Shown: piece by piece, positions 11,053-20,207 of the stretch | Position numbering within the stretch: position 1 is the stretch's first letter | Layout of the letters: each line of letters opens with the position of its first letter | Assembly (NCBI GenBank): GCA_947643595.1 | Contig: CANRWP010000005.1 | Coordinates: 1-64,000 of the forward strand | Length of the DNA stretch: 64,000 nucleotides | Reading direction: 5' to 3' | Source of the DNA: an uncultured bacterium | Lineage (GTDB): Bacteria; Bacillota; Clostridia; Lachnospirales; Lachnospiraceae | Made by a program: the position numbers and the translations under genes | The notes under the pieces: model-generated | Told to the model about the DNA's origin: nothing | The model's input: the letters and a program-made list of their open reading frames with translations, nothing else | Database searches by the model: none

Positions 11053-11094
11053 GTAGAACCTCTCTTACTCTCTTGTCATTATGATTGATCTGTT

Positions 11095-12369
11095 TTACAA
11101 CTCCATAATAGTGTTGCCGATATCCCATCTCATATACTTGTTCGCGAACTGCACCCACTCCGTCGCCTCATAGGCATGCCTTCTCGCCTCTATCAGGTCC
11201 GAACCCTTCGCGGTGACGCCCAGCACTCTGCCGCCGTTTGTGACAAGGGTTCCGTTCTCATCAAATTTCGTGCCCGCGTGGAAACAGTAATATCCCTCCT
11301 CCGTGTCAAACCGCTCCAGGCCGGAGATCGGAAGCCCCTTCTCATAGTGCAGCGGGTATCCCTCGGAGGCCAGCACAACGCAGACCGCCGCATTGTCCTC
11401 AAACTCCAGATCGATCTCATCCAGTTTTCCGTCCACACAGGCTTCCATCACCTCCAGGATATCGTTTTTCATCCTGGGCAGCACCACCTGCGCTTCCGGG
11501 TCTCCAAACCTGGCGTTGTACTCCAACACCTTCGGCCCCTTCTCCGTCAACATCAGCCCGAAGAAAATAACGCCCCGGAAAGGTCTCCCCTCCGCCGCCA
11601 TGGCGTCCACTGTCGCCTGATAAATATACTTTTTACAGTATTCATCTATCTCCTCCGTATAGAAAGGACTGGGGGAGAAGGTGCCCATGCCGCCGGTGTT
11701 CAGACCGGTATCGCCGTCTCCCGCCCGCTTGTGATCCTGCGCCGAAGACATGATCCTGATCGTCTTTCCATCCACAAAGGACAGCACCGAAACTTCTCTT
11801 CCTGTCATAAATTCCTCGATGACCATACGATTTCCGGCATCTCCGAACTTCTTGTCCTCCATAATGGTCTTCACGCCCTCCTGCGCCTCCTCCGCCGTGC
11901 TGCAGATCAACACGCCCTTGCCCAGCGCAAGCCCATCCGCCTTCAGCACGATCGGATAATCTGCTGTCCTCAGATATTCCAGAGCTTTCTCCGCATCGTC
12001 GAAGGTCTCGTATGCTGCCGTGGGGATATGGTATTTCTTCATCAGATCCTTGGAGAACGCCTTGCTCCCCTCCAGGATCGCCGCATTCTTCCGCGGTCCG
12101 AAAGTGCGGATCCCCGCTGCCTCCATCTCGTCCACCAGGCCGCCCACCAGCGGATCATCCATACCGACGATCACCAGGTCGATCTCCTTCTCCTTCGCGA
12201 AGGATACCAGTTTTTCAAATTCCATGGCGCCGATCGGAACGCACTCCGCCACCTGCGAGATGCCCGCGTTCCCCGGCGCGCAGTAGATCCTTCCGGCCCT
12301 GGGGCTCTTTGAAACGCTCATGGCGATCGCGTGCTCGCGGCCGCCGCTGCCGACAATTAAAATGTCCAT
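11095..12369 (-). CDS. purD: Phosphoribosylamine-glycine ligase
   Basis: 424 residues from the ATG at 12369, chosen because GGAGGTTAAAT precedes it and the protein then begins MDILIVGSGGREHA, the exact family start; an in-frame ATG-like extension upstream has no homology value. PurD joins 5-phosphoribosylamine and glycine using ATP (purine step 2). The ATP-grasp fold is visible in VLKADGLALGKGVLI, EEFMTGREVSVLSF and LEYNARFGDPEAQ. It is the last gene of purE-purM-purN-purD, 49 bases after purN. All conserved blocks are present and the length is standard. Confidence 0.97.
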   Translation of the reverse strand: MDILIVGSGGREHAIAMSVSKSPRAGRIYCAPGNAGISQVAECVPIGAMEFEKLVSFAKEKEIDLVIVGMDDPLVGGLVDEMEAAGIRTFGPRKNAAILEGSKAFSKDLMKKYHIPTAAYETFDDAEKALEYLRTADYPIVLKADGLALGKGVLICSTAEEAQEGVKTIMEDKKFGDAGNRMVIEEFMTGREVSVLSFVDGKTIRIMSSAQDHKRAGDGDTGLNTGGMGTFSPSPFYTEEIDEYCKKYIYQATVDAMAAEGRPFRGVIFFGLMLTEKGPKVLEYNARFGDPEAQVVLPRMKNDILEVMEACVDGKLDEIDLEFEDNAAVCVVLASEGYPLHYEKGLPISGLERFDTEEGYYCFHAGTKFDENGTLVTNGGRVLGVTAKGSDLIEARRHAYEATEWVQFANKYMRWDIGNTIMEL

Positions 12370-12418
12370 ATTTAACCTCCATCCCGGCACAGTCATAAGT
12401 CCGTACCTTTTATCGTCG

Positions 12419-13036
12419 CTATCCCTGTCGCAATGGATTCCCGCTGACATAACCTGCCGCGATCCGCTCGATCGCCTCCGGCAGAATCACCCACTCGGCT
12501 TCCTCCATCACTCGTCTCTGCAGAATTTCCGGTGTGTCGCCCTCCTGTACCATCACAGCCTTCTGCAGGATGATGGGCCCGGTGTCCGTCCCCTCGTCCA
12601 CAAAATGAACCGTAGCACCCGTTATTTTAACGCCTCTCGCCAGGGCGGCCTCATGCACCTTCAATCCGTAGTAACCCTTCCCGCAGAAAGAGGGAATCAG
12701 AGACGGATGGATGTTGATGATCCGGTTCCGGTAGCGGGCGATCATCTCAGCCGGAAGCACCACCAGGAACCCCGCCAGCACGATCAGATCGGGAGCCGCC
12801 TCATTCACGGCGGCCAGGAAAGCTCCATGAAACGCCTCCCTGTCCGGAAAATCCTTCGGGGAGACACAGATCCCCTCTATGCCCGCCTTCTTCGCCCTCT
12901 CCAGCGCGTAGGCGTCCTTCTTGTTGCTGATCACGCGGACCAGCTCCACATCCTCCAGTTTACCCGCCTCTTTCGCGTCCAGGATCGCCTGCAGGTTCGT
13001 CCCTCCCCCGGAGACACAGACCAACACTCTCAGCAT
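12419..13036 (-). CDS. purN: Phosphoribosylglycinamide formyltransferase
   Basis: 205 residues. PurN transfers a formyl group from 10-formyltetrahydrofolate to glycinamide ribonucleotide (purine step 3). The phosphate-binding loop [10 protein letters not shown] starts at residue 9, the catalytic Asn and His are in [11 protein letters not shown], and the catalytic Asp is in [12 protein letters not shown]. The ATG is preceded by AAGGAGTGACATT and lies inside the last seven bases of purM, so translation is probably coupled. Nothing is unusual in length or motifs. Confidence 0.97.
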   Translation of the reverse strand: MLRVLVCVSGGGTNLQAILDAKEAGKLEDVELVRVISNKKDAYALERAKKAGIEGICVSPKDFPDREAFHGAFLAAVNEAAPDLIVLAGFLVVLPAEMIARYRNRIINIHPSLIPSFCGKGYYGLKVHEAALARGVKITGATVHFVDEGTDTGPIILQKAVMVQEGDTPEILQRRVMEEAEWVILPEAIERIAAGYVSGNPLRQG

Positions 13037-14055
13037 AATGTCACTCCTTTTTCGCCTGCCTCCACACTGCCGACAATATAGGCCTTCTCGCCCGCCTCGC
13101 TCAATGCCGCCATGGTCTTTTGCGCGTCCGCCTTATCCACCGCGAGTACCATGCCCAGCCCCATGTTGTAAGTATTATACATCATTTTCTCTTCTATGCC
13201 GCCCTTCTCCTGCAGCAGTTCAAAAATCGGCAAAACATCGTAACTGTCTTTCTTTATCACGGCACAGACGCCCTCGGGCAGCATTCTTGGAATATTCTCG
13301 TAAAAACCGCCGCCCGTGATATGGCTGCAGCCCTTCACGCGCACGCCCGCCGCCTTCACGGCTTTCAGCGCCTTCACATAAATCCTGGTCGGCGCCAGAA
13401 GCGCCTCACCCAACGTCGTCCCCAATACATCATAATACGTATCCAGGCTTTCTCTCGTCATATCAAACACTTTCCTGACAAGGGAAAATCCGTTGGAGTG
13501 CACACCGGAACTGGCGATGCCGATCAGTACGTCGCCCGCTTTGATATCCGCGCCGGTGATCATATCCTTCTCATCCACAATGCCAACCGCGAAACCGGCA
13601 AGGTCGTACTCCTCCTCCGGCATCAGGTCGGGATGCTCCGCCGTCTCTCCGCCGATCAGTGCCGCGTCAGACTGCACACAGCCTTCCGCCACTCCCTCTA
13701 CTATAGATGCAATTTTCTCGGGAAAGTTTTTTCCGCAGGCGATATAATCCAGAAAGAATAACGGTTCCCCGCCCGCGCAGGCGATATCGTTGACGCACAT
13801 CGCCACACAGTCGATCCCGATCGTATCATGTTTGTCCAACACAAACGCCAGTTTTAACTTTGTGCCCACACCGTCCGTTCCCGACACAAGTGTCGGTTTT
13901 TCCATCTCCTTAAAACGCTCCATGGAAAAGGCGCCGGAAAATCCGCCGAGCCCCCCCAGCGCCTCCGGGCGCATGGTCCGTCTCACATACTGCTTCATCA
14001 GTTCCACGGACTTGTAGCCCGCCTCGATATCTACGCCTGCTTTTTTGTAATCCAT
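13030..14055 (-). CDS. purM: Phosphoribosylformylglycinamidine cyclo-ligase (AIR synthetase)
   Basis: 341 residues. PurM closes the imidazole ring of formylglycinamidine ribonucleotide with ATP (purine step 5). It belongs to the PurM/ThiL/SelD fold, recognisable from [13 protein letters not shown] near residue 59, the [18 protein letters not shown] block, [12 protein letters not shown] and the C-terminal [14 protein letters not shown] glycine loop. The start follows AGGAGAACGGGA. It begins 10 bases after the purE stop and overlaps purN at its end by seven bases, indicating tight operon organisation. Confidence 0.97.
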   Translation of the reverse strand: MDYKKAGVDIEAGYKSVELMKQYVRRTMRPEALGGLGGFSGAFSMERFKEMEKPTLVSGTDGVGTKLKLAFVLDKHDTIGIDCVAMCVNDIACAGGEPLFFLDYIACGKNFPEKIASIVEGVAEGCVQSDAALIGGETAEHPDLMPEEEYDLAGFAVGIVDEKDMITGADIKAGDVLIGIASSGVHSNGFSLVRKVFDMTRESLDTYYDVLGTTLGEALLAPTRIYVKALKAVKAAGVRVKGCSHITGGGFYENIPRMLPEGVCAVIKKDSYDVLPIFELLQEKGGIEEKMMYNTYNMGLGMVLAVDKADAQKTMAALSEAGEKAYIVGSVEAGEKGVTLC

Positions 14056-14065
14056 TCCCGTTCTC

Positions 14066-14572
14066 CTATTTAACGTAATTTTTATATCCGACTTCCTGTA
14101 ACTTTTGATCTTTCGCCTGCACTTCCCGCTTCATGTTCTCACTGTACTCTTTCAGCTTTCTCAGCAGCGCCTCATCGGAAGTGGCAAGGATCTTTGCCGC
14201 CAGAAGGCCTGCATTTGCGCCGCCGTTTATCGCCACCGTAGCCACCGGAATACCGGAAGGCATCTGCACGATGGAATACAGGGAATCCCGGCCGCCCAGA
14301 GATGTGGTATGCATCGGGATCCCGATCACCGGCATCGGAAAGATCGCCGCGCACATACCGGGCAGATGTGCCGCCATGCCGGCTCCGGCAACGATCACCT
14401 TAAATCCCTTTGCCTCGGCCCCCTTTGCGTAAGCGAAAAACTCCTCCGGCTCCCTGTGTGCCGAAAGGATCGTCATCTCATAACTGATACCGAGCTGATC
14501 CAGGATCCCCGCCGCTTTCGCCATCACCGGCATATCCGAATCACTGCCCATCACAATTCCTACCTGTGCCAT
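14066..14572 (-). CDS. purE: N5-carboxyaminoimidazole ribonucleotide mutase
   Basis: 168 residues from the ATG at 14572, preceded by AAAGGAGGATAAGGAA; a longer frame upstream would run back through the promoter. Class I PurE moves the carboxyl group of N5-CAIR to C4 of the imidazole ring. Seen: the GSDSDMPVM loop near residue 8, the catalytic SAHREPEEF block near 43, and [15 protein letters not shown]. First gene of the purEMND operon. No purK, which normally makes the N5-CAIR substrate, is found in the window. Confidence 0.96.
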   Translation of the reverse strand: MAQVGIVMGSDSDMPVMAKAAGILDQLGISYEMTILSAHREPEEFFAYAKGAEAKGFKVIVAGAGMAAHLPGMCAAIFPMPVIGIPMHTTSLGGRDSLYSIVQMPSGIPVATVAINGGANAGLLAAKILATSDEALLRKLKEYSENMKREVQAKDQKLQEVGYKNYVK

Positions 14573-14597
14573 TTCCTTATCCTCCTTTTCCTTCCAT

Positions 14598-14626
14598 AGT
14601 GTAGCCGAAATTCCCGATCTGCGCAA
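14598..14626 (-). promoter_or_regulatory. purE: Promoter of the purE operon
   Basis: TTGCGC (14621-14626) and TACACT (14598-14603) are separated by exactly 17 bases on the minus strand, 26 bases upstream of the purE start. It can serve purE-purM-purN-purD and, since no terminator is visible between the genes, possibly the SH3 protein, clpC, radA and the ABC exporter beyond. I see no purine riboswitch fold in the short leader. Confidence 0.65.
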
Positions 14627-14656
14627 TATCTAAACCGAAAACTCCCCGGAAATCAT

Positions 14657-16608
14657 TCACGAAAACCGCTTCACGATACCGCTGATCGCATTCGCGTTCT
14701 CCTTGTTCCGATCTACGATCACCGTCATCGCCTCCGTTGTCTCCTCCGTCTGTCTTGCCTTATCCAGCATATCCTCGCTGCTGATATTCTCTGCCCCGGG
14801 TACATCCGATACCTCCCGGATCTGGGACTGGATATTCTGCACCGTATCGGCAAAGATGCCGGAAGCCTCCGCGATATCCGCAATAATGCGCTGAATGTCC
14901 TGGATAGACTGATAGTAATCTCTGGTCGAATCCGCAAATTCCGTAAAGCGGGACTGCACATCATTCTGCAAAAACCGGATGACCTGATCGAAACATTTCT
15001 GTACATTTCCGATATTGTCCCTTGTCTCATTGCAGATCGCCTGGATCTGCGTTGCCGCCTCGATTGAAGCATTCAGGGACAGCAGATTGGTCTGGCTGGC
15101 AATGCTCAGTATCTTTGCCGCCATATCATCGATGCGCATCAACGTCTGCAGCTCTTCCATCGCCTTTTCGACGGCTTTTTGATTGTCCTCGATCTGCTGT
15201 TTTGTACTCGTCATGGTATTGTCCGCCAGGCGCTGCATCCGCTCAACCTCACCCAAAAGCTGTGTCCCATGAACGCTGCCCTGTTTGATCTGCTGTTCTA
15301 CCTCAGCCACAACCTGCGCGATCTCTCCTACTTCCTGATCTACCTTCGTCACGGTCTCGTTGATCTGCTCCGTGTGCTGCGCGAATGTCGTCGCGGCTCT
15401 GGTATTATCCGCCACACAGGAGATCAAAACATCGGAAGAATCCTGCATTGCCACAGCGGAATCGCTGAGCGAAGAGGAACAGTCCGTCAATGTCGCCACC
15501 ATCTCCTGCAGTGCTCCGTACAGAGAATCCATGGCCGTCGCGATCTTCCCGATCTCACTTCGCTTTCCGATCCAGGGTTCCAACTTTCCGTTTTTCTGCA
15601 GCCTCAGATTTCTCAGCCCGATAATGGCTTCCTTCACATACCGCAGAGGCCGCATGCTGATCACGATCATCACAAAGGAAAGTACGCTGATGATCAATAC
15701 AAACACTATACAGATCTCTCCCAGGATAACCATATTCTCCCTGGCCGTACTGTAAATATTGTCCTCGCTGTCGTAGGAGATGACCGCCCAGCCATGTTTA
15801 TCGATATATTGATAACTTACAACAAAATTCTCTTCCTTCCCCTCATAGACCATCTCACCCGCGCTCTGCCCGGCCTTTATCTGATCGATGACCTGCAGCA
15901 GCATCTCATCCTGAATCCCGGTCGCGATCAGGGATTTATCATCCGCGAAAATATAGGTACCGGTCTCCACATTGATCATATAGTAGTGCTCTGTATCCTC
16001 CTCACTTTTCAGTCCGTTTAAAAGAGCCTCCATTTCTTCCGCAAAGGGCCCGCCGCCCACATAACCAAGAATGGTTTTTCCGTCCGTGTCAAAAACCGGA
16101 CAGTACATGGACAGTATCAGTTTTTCGGAAGCCGGAGAAACAATGATACCGGCGTCGTACAGCCCGCCTCTCAAAGTCATTTCATTCTGCAGCGCCTTAA
16201 GCCCTTCTCCCTCTCTTGTCACGATTCCGATGACATTCGGATTGGAATGTGCGATAACATGGGTATCCCACTCTCCTATGTAGAGCCCTTCCCAGTTTTT
16301 CAGGCCTTCATAAAAATATTCCGTATATTCCTGCGCCGCCGCCTGCTTTTCCGCATTGCCCGCGTCCTTCAAAGTTCCCTGACCACCGGGGCTTTGCTGA
16401 ACGCACTCAGCATATCCTCCTGTCGTGTCACATGCTCTTCGATCACCGCAGTCTGACCCGCCAGCATACTTTCCATATGATTCCGTTCCGATTCCTGCAT
16501 CATACCGTTCAGCGTTTTGTTTGCCGTTATATAGAGCAGGCTCATACATAACATAACGATCAGCATGATCCCAAGTGTAATCTTTCTGCTTAATTTCCAG
16601 TTTTTCAT
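14657..16608 (-). pseudogene. Methyl-accepting chemotaxis protein with frameshift and deleted signalling tip
   Basis: The true start is the ATG at 16608 (SD GGAGAAGGG). Its frame gives the N-terminal membrane helix and the start of a Cache-type sensor, and stops in CTT TGA near 16374. The -1 frame continues with LKDAGN and the rest of the sensor, a second membrane helix, HAMP and a coiled signalling domain ending at 14657. Restoring one T in the T-run would join the halves. A second lesion is in frame: after TNLLSLNASIEAA the protein jumps straight to TQIQAICNET. The hairpin tip normally found there (about 33 residues, with the RAGExGRGFAVVAxEI core that contacts CheA/CheW) is gone (junction near 15050-15058). 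Two independent defects make a decayed gene likely. No flagellar or che genes are in the window. Confidence 0.85.
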
Positions 16609-16689
16609 TGTCCCTTCTCCTGTTGTCATTTTTCATTCTTTTACTGTCTCTATAATGTATTTCTCTGTTATCCGATTTATCCGCCCGCA

Positions 16690-18792
16690 TCACCCCCCGG
16701 AAAGCAGCGGTTCATTCAGCACCTCACAGCCCGGCAGCACAAACCGTCCTTCCTCAATGATCACCACAACGCTTCCATCCGCCCTGACCGCGGAAACCTC
16801 CCCCAGTTCATCGTAGGGAATCGTGATATCCGTGTGACAATTGAAATATGCCTGCTCCGGGTGCTCCTTCCTGACAAGAGACTTCTCGTTATCCCTGGCA
16901 ATGATCTCCTTGCCATCAGGGTTATATACCGCCACATCCTCCGCATGGGAATAACAGGTATCTCCCACCGCAAAATGGGGACCCATCTTCTCCGCGATCA
17001 GGATCGGCAGCTTATCCTCGATCTCAAGGCGCTTTGCCGCCACATATGCCGTGGTATTCGTGCCGATGGCAAACTCCCCGAGAGGCAGCGTGTCATGGTG
17101 AAACAGCACCGTATCTCTGACCAGCTTCTTATTCTCCGCCTCCGTCTCAAAATTGGCGCAGTTATAATCCGTCACCATGCCGTCCCGGAAAGTCAGTTCC
17201 AGGTTCTCATACTGCAGTTCGTTCAAAAATACTTTTGTCACATGCAGCGTCCCCTCGGTACCCGCGAGAAGGGGCGATGTGAACACTTCCCCCACCGGGA
17301 TATTGACATCCGCCACACAGTTTTCAAAGTTCGTCTGATGCGCCCGGTCCGTCAGCTTATGCAACATCACCTTCATATCGGTGCGGTTCTCCCCCATCCC
17401 TCTGATGATGCAGTACTCCGCCTCATCCAGCGCATCGATGATCCTCTGCTGGATATTCCTGTAGAGGTTATAGTCCAGCGTATTCAGGCGGATCGTCTCC
17501 TCAAAAACTTCCTCGAAACGCGCCCCGATATCCGGCACCGGAAAGGCGATGATCGTGAAGCTGCGCTCCTCCCCCTTGATATATTCGTTGGTGATCTGCC
17601 CCGCTCCCGACGCGTACTCCACCGATAATTTCTGCTGCTTCTCCGTCAGCTTCACCGCGCAGTCCTTATTCTCCGGCGTAAAATCCGCCTCCCCGAAGAT
17701 CTCCATCACGGCAGGCCCTGCGTGCACAAAAGCCCACTCCCTGTTCTCCTCAAAACTGTTTTTTAAAAGTTCCAGCTTCCGGTTTACCAGCTTTTTATCC
17801 AGAACAAGCCCGATATCCTCTCTGTGGTCATAGTCAAACTGCTTATTCGCCGCGGCGCCGTAGACGCCGATCCGGTTTATTCCTTTCCCCTCCAGAATAC
17901 TCACCGCCTGGCGGTATATGACAGGCTTAAGCCCCATCTTCTCAAAATTTTTCACCGCCGCCCGGATGATCCGCTCAAACCCCAGATGATAGCGGATGTT
18001 CACCGTCTTTTTCTTCGACAGATCCTTTCTGCCCAGCACAAAACCCATTCGGTAGCCTTCCGTGTAGGTGTCCGCGATCAGCTGTATCTTCTCCTCTGGA
18101 AGCCCCCGCAGATAGTCCGCCATTCTCTCTTCCTGCTTCGTCACATACTCCCCGTAGGCATAGAGAAAACGATTATCCGACAAATCCGCCTCCATCACGA
18201 TCTTCGCGCAGAAATCCTCCGCCGGATCTACCTGTGTCCGCACCCGCCTCTCCATCACCACTTCCGAATAATCGCTGACATACCAGTACAGAATTTCCCG
18301 GATCTCCTCCGGCTTCGGGCCTTCAACCCCATCCTCCCAGGCGCTCTCAAAGGCGCCGTAAACTTCCAACAGCAGCTCCTGCCTGATCGCCAGCTCCTGC
18401 GCCCTTCTCTCATAGCAGGCGGCGATCTGCGCCCGCATCTCCGCCGCCAGCGCACATAAAAGCTGGCTGTACTCCCCCAGCCTCTCCTGACACACCGCCG
18501 GATTTGACCAGCTCGCGCCATAATTTTCCGGCAGTATCTCCTCATACAGGCCGCGGTTTAGCTCCCGCAGCTCCTCCAGGGAATCCTTCTCTCCATCGCC
18601 GGAGCGCAGATACTTATTTAACTTACAGCACACATTGCAGAACGAAAACTGGCTCCGGAAATAGCACAAAAAAGAATCTTTTCCTTCTTCCTCCCGATCC
18701 CCGTCGAGCGAATCCAATATTTCCGAGATCCGTCCCTCCGCCAGTTCCAGACGCTCCGCGTAAATTTCTTCCTTGTCCCGATACAGTAACAC
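16690..18792 (-). CDS. M29-type aminopeptidase with long N-terminal extension
   Basis: 700 residues, GTG start behind AGGAGGAATAACAA. The C-terminal 350 residues match the thermophilic metallo-aminopeptidase family M29 (AmpS/AmpT): PVGEVFTSP, a TLH segment, GEFAIGTNT, EKMGPHFAVGDTCYSHAED and a final NCHTDITIPY, which supply the Glu, His and Asp ligands of a two-metal centre. Residues 1-330 are a helical extension without a motif I recognise. It includes three or four Cys near 43-56 (FCNVCCKLNK) and a segment, GRKDLSKKKTVNIRYHLGFERI, that is common in clostridial members. M29 enzymes remove N-terminal residues from peptides in the cytoplasm. The protein is about 290 residues longer than classical M29 proteins. 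Ends 81 bases before the chemotaxis gene starts. Confidence 0.8.
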   Translation of the reverse strand: MLLYRDKEEIYAERLELAEGRISEILDSLDGDREEEGKDSFLCYFRSQFSFCNVCCKLNKYLRSGDGEKDSLEELRELNRGLYEEILPENYGASWSNPAVCQERLGEYSQLLCALAAEMRAQIAACYERRAQELAIRQELLLEVYGAFESAWEDGVEGPKPEEIREILYWYVSDYSEVVMERRVRTQVDPAEDFCAKIVMEADLSDNRFLYAYGEYVTKQEERMADYLRGLPEEKIQLIADTYTEGYRMGFVLGRKDLSKKKTVNIRYHLGFERIIRAAVKNFEKMGLKPVIYRQAVSILEGKGINRIGVYGAAANKQFDYDHREDIGLVLDKKLVNRKLELLKNSFEENREWAFVHAGPAVMEIFGEADFTPENKDCAVKLTEKQQKLSVEYASGAGQITNEYIKGEERSFTIIAFPVPDIGARFEEVFEETIRLNTLDYNLYRNIQQRIIDALDEAEYCIIRGMGENRTDMKVMLHKLTDRAHQTNFENCVADVNIPVGEVFTSPLLAGTEGTLHVTKVFLNELQYENLELTFRDGMVTDYNCANFETEAENKKLVRDTVLFHHDTLPLGEFAIGTNTTAYVAAKRLEIEDKLPILIAEKMGPHFAVGDTCYSHAEDVAVYNPDGKEIIARDNEKSLVRKEHPEQAYFNCHTDITIPYDELGEVSAVRADGSVVVIIEEGRFVLPGCEVLNEPLLSGG

Positions 18793-18840
18793 TTGTTATT
18801 CCTCCATGCCTTCCATTAATTCTGAAAAATTTACCCATAC

Positions 18841-19158
18841 TCAGAGCAGCGCTCCCGCATACAGGATCAGACTCACCAGCCCGATCGCCAGCAGATTCAG
18901 CGCGATTCCGACATAGCAGAACAGATAAAACTTATCTTTTTCCATCCTGCCGAGCACTCCCAGTACCACGCCGACAAAGGCAAAGATCATGGCAAGAAAG
19001 CAGGCCGATCCATACCTCATATTTTCTGCCCCCTTATCCACATAGGATAAATATGCCGCCAGAATAAGGGATGCTGACGACAGTACGCCCAATATGGTAG
19101 ACATGATCGCTTTTCTGGGATGTTCCTTATTGGTAAAAATATAATTTTTCTTCGCCAT
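18841..19158 (-). CDS. Small four-helix membrane protein, DUF6142-like
   Basis: 105 residues. After a short basic N-terminus (MAKKNYIFTNKEHPRKAIMS) there are three to four hydrophobic helices (about 18-42, 50-70, 77-103). The pattern (TNKEHPRKAIMSTILG, then a charged RMEKDKF turn) resembles the DUF6142 family of clostridial membrane proteins; assignment is from memory and tentative. Start supported by GGAGAATGTCGG. The aminopeptidase gene follows 48 bases later on the same strand. Function unknown. Confidence 0.65.
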   Translation of the reverse strand: MAKKNYIFTNKEHPRKAIMSTILGVLSSASLILAAYLSYVDKGAENMRYGSACFLAMIFAFVGVVLGVLGRMEKDKFYLFCYVGIALNLLAIGLVSLILYAGALL

Positions 19159-19181
19159 CCGACATTCTCCGCACTATCACA

Positions 19182-19215
19182 TAAACGAAAAGGGCACTTC
19201 CCGCGGAAAGCACCC
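19182..19215 (-). terminator. Terminator after the pyrE small-protein unit
   Basis: On the minus strand GGGTGCTTTCC and GGGAAGTGCCC form an 11-pair stem (three G-T pairs) with a GC loop at 19192-19215, followed by TTTTCGTTT. It sits 8 bases beyond the stop of the 50-residue membrane protein and before the DUF6142-like gene, so it likely ends the pyrE transcript. Confidence 0.65.
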
Positions 19216-19222
19216 GTCCATG

Positions 19223-19375
19223 CTAAAACAACATCTTTGATTTTCTGGAAAGAAGTTTTGCTCCGCTGATGATCAACAACACTCCTCCCGTCACACCTGC
19301 CACAATACCGATCACACCGAGTACAATATTCAGTGCGCCCGTGCCGTTCAATGTCTTAAAAGTTTTTTCTTCCAT
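19223..19375 (-). CDS. 50-residue single-helix membrane protein downstream of pyrE
   Basis: A short gene with a full ribosome site (AGGAGGCGGAAC before the ATG at 19375-19373). The product begins MEEKTFKTLNGTGALN, continues with one long Val/Ile/Gly-rich membrane helix (residues 15-37) and ends in a basic KLLSRKSKMLF tail. Small proteins of this shape, with the same N-terminal TxNGTGxxN and C-terminal LLxxKSK pattern, recur next to pyrE in Lachnospiraceae as far as I recall. It starts 15 bases after pyrE and ends just before a terminator, so it is the last gene of that unit. Function unknown; a regulatory or accessory membrane role is only inference. Confidence 0.75.
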   Translation of the reverse strand: MEEKTFKTLNGTGALNIVLGVIGIVAGVTGGVLLIISGAKLLSRKSKMLF

Positions 19376-19390
19376 GTTCCGCCTCCTGTT

Positions 19391-20062
19391 CTACGCTCCG
19401 TACTGCGCATAGTATGCGTCTATTGCCGCTTTCAAAGTATCATCGATATAAACTTTCCCTCTGTAAGGACGGTTATACAGATGCTCCACCACTTCCTCCA
19501 TCGTCACGATCGCCGCGGTCGGAAAACCATATGTCTCGGAAATTTCCCTCAGGGCGCTCTTTTCTCCTTTGCCTCTCTCCATCCTGTCCACGCTGACCAC
19601 CAGGCCGCAGACCTGCACCTCCCCCTGGGCGCGGATGATCGGCAGCGTCTCCTCTATGGAGGTTCCCGCCGTAGTCACATCCTCGATCAGGAGCACCTTA
19701 TCGCCTGCCGCAAGCGGACTCCCTAACAGGATTCCCTTATCGCCGTGATCCTTTAACTCTTTCCTGTTGGAACAGTATTTGATATCCTTATCATATTGTT
19801 CGGAGATCGCGATGGACGCTGCCACGCTTAAGGGAATCCCCTTGTATGCCGGTCCGAACAGCACATCAAAATCAAGCCCGAACTTATCATGGATCGCTTT
19901 CGCGTAATAGCCGCCCAGCTTCCGAAGCTGCGCCCCCGTCCGGTAAAACCCCGTGTTGACAAAAAACGGTGTCTTTCTGCCGCTCTTTGTGACAAAATCC
20001 CCGAATTTCAGCACATCGCTGTCCACCATAAACTCGATAAATTCCTCTTTATATCTTTCCAT
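19391..20062 (-). CDS. pyrE: Orotate phosphoribosyltransferase
   Basis: 223 residues. PyrE adds orotate to PRPP to form orotidine monophosphate, the fifth step to UMP. The PRPP-binding signature VLLIEDVTTAGTSIEE is near residue 125, GPAYKGIPLS near 70 and the flexible-loop Lys/Asp segment NRKELKDHGDKG near 98. Full length. It has its own promoter and carries a small membrane-protein gene downstream. pyrF lies 2 kb away in the same orientation but in a separate unit. Confidence 0.96.
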   Translation of the reverse strand: MERYKEEFIEFMVDSDVLKFGDFVTKSGRKTPFFVNTGFYRTGAQLRKLGGYYAKAIHDKFGLDFDVLFGPAYKGIPLSVAASIAISEQYDKDIKYCSNRKELKDHGDKGILLGSPLAAGDKVLLIEDVTTAGTSIEETLPIIRAQGEVQVCGLVVSVDRMERGKGEKSALREISETYGFPTAAIVTMEEVVEHLYNRPYRGKVYIDDTLKAAIDAYYAQYGA

Positions 20063-20135
20063 ATACCGGCGCTCTCCTTATTCTTCGTATTTCACCTGAA
20101 TTGCCACAGCTTTTATCGCTCGAATTTCCTTCCCA

Positions 20136-20164
20136 ATTTTACCATATTTACCGCCTGTAATCAA
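20136..20164 (-). promoter_or_regulatory. pyrE: Promoter of pyrE
   Basis: TTGATT (20159-20164) and TAAAAT (20136-20141) with a 17-base spacer on the minus strand, ending 73 bases before the pyrE start. The leader of about 65 bases has no clear attenuator hairpin. Confidence 0.6.
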
Positions 20165-20207
20165 CTGTTTTGTTCTGCATGGCAGTCGCTTTGAATCTAC
20201 AAATCGT

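Noticed and set aside
16366-16390. Possible programmed frameshift in the chemoreceptor, because AGGG-AA-CTT-TGA resembles the prfB +1 site
   Set aside because: The intact continuation is in the -1 frame, not +1, and the second, in-frame deletion shows the gene is decaying.
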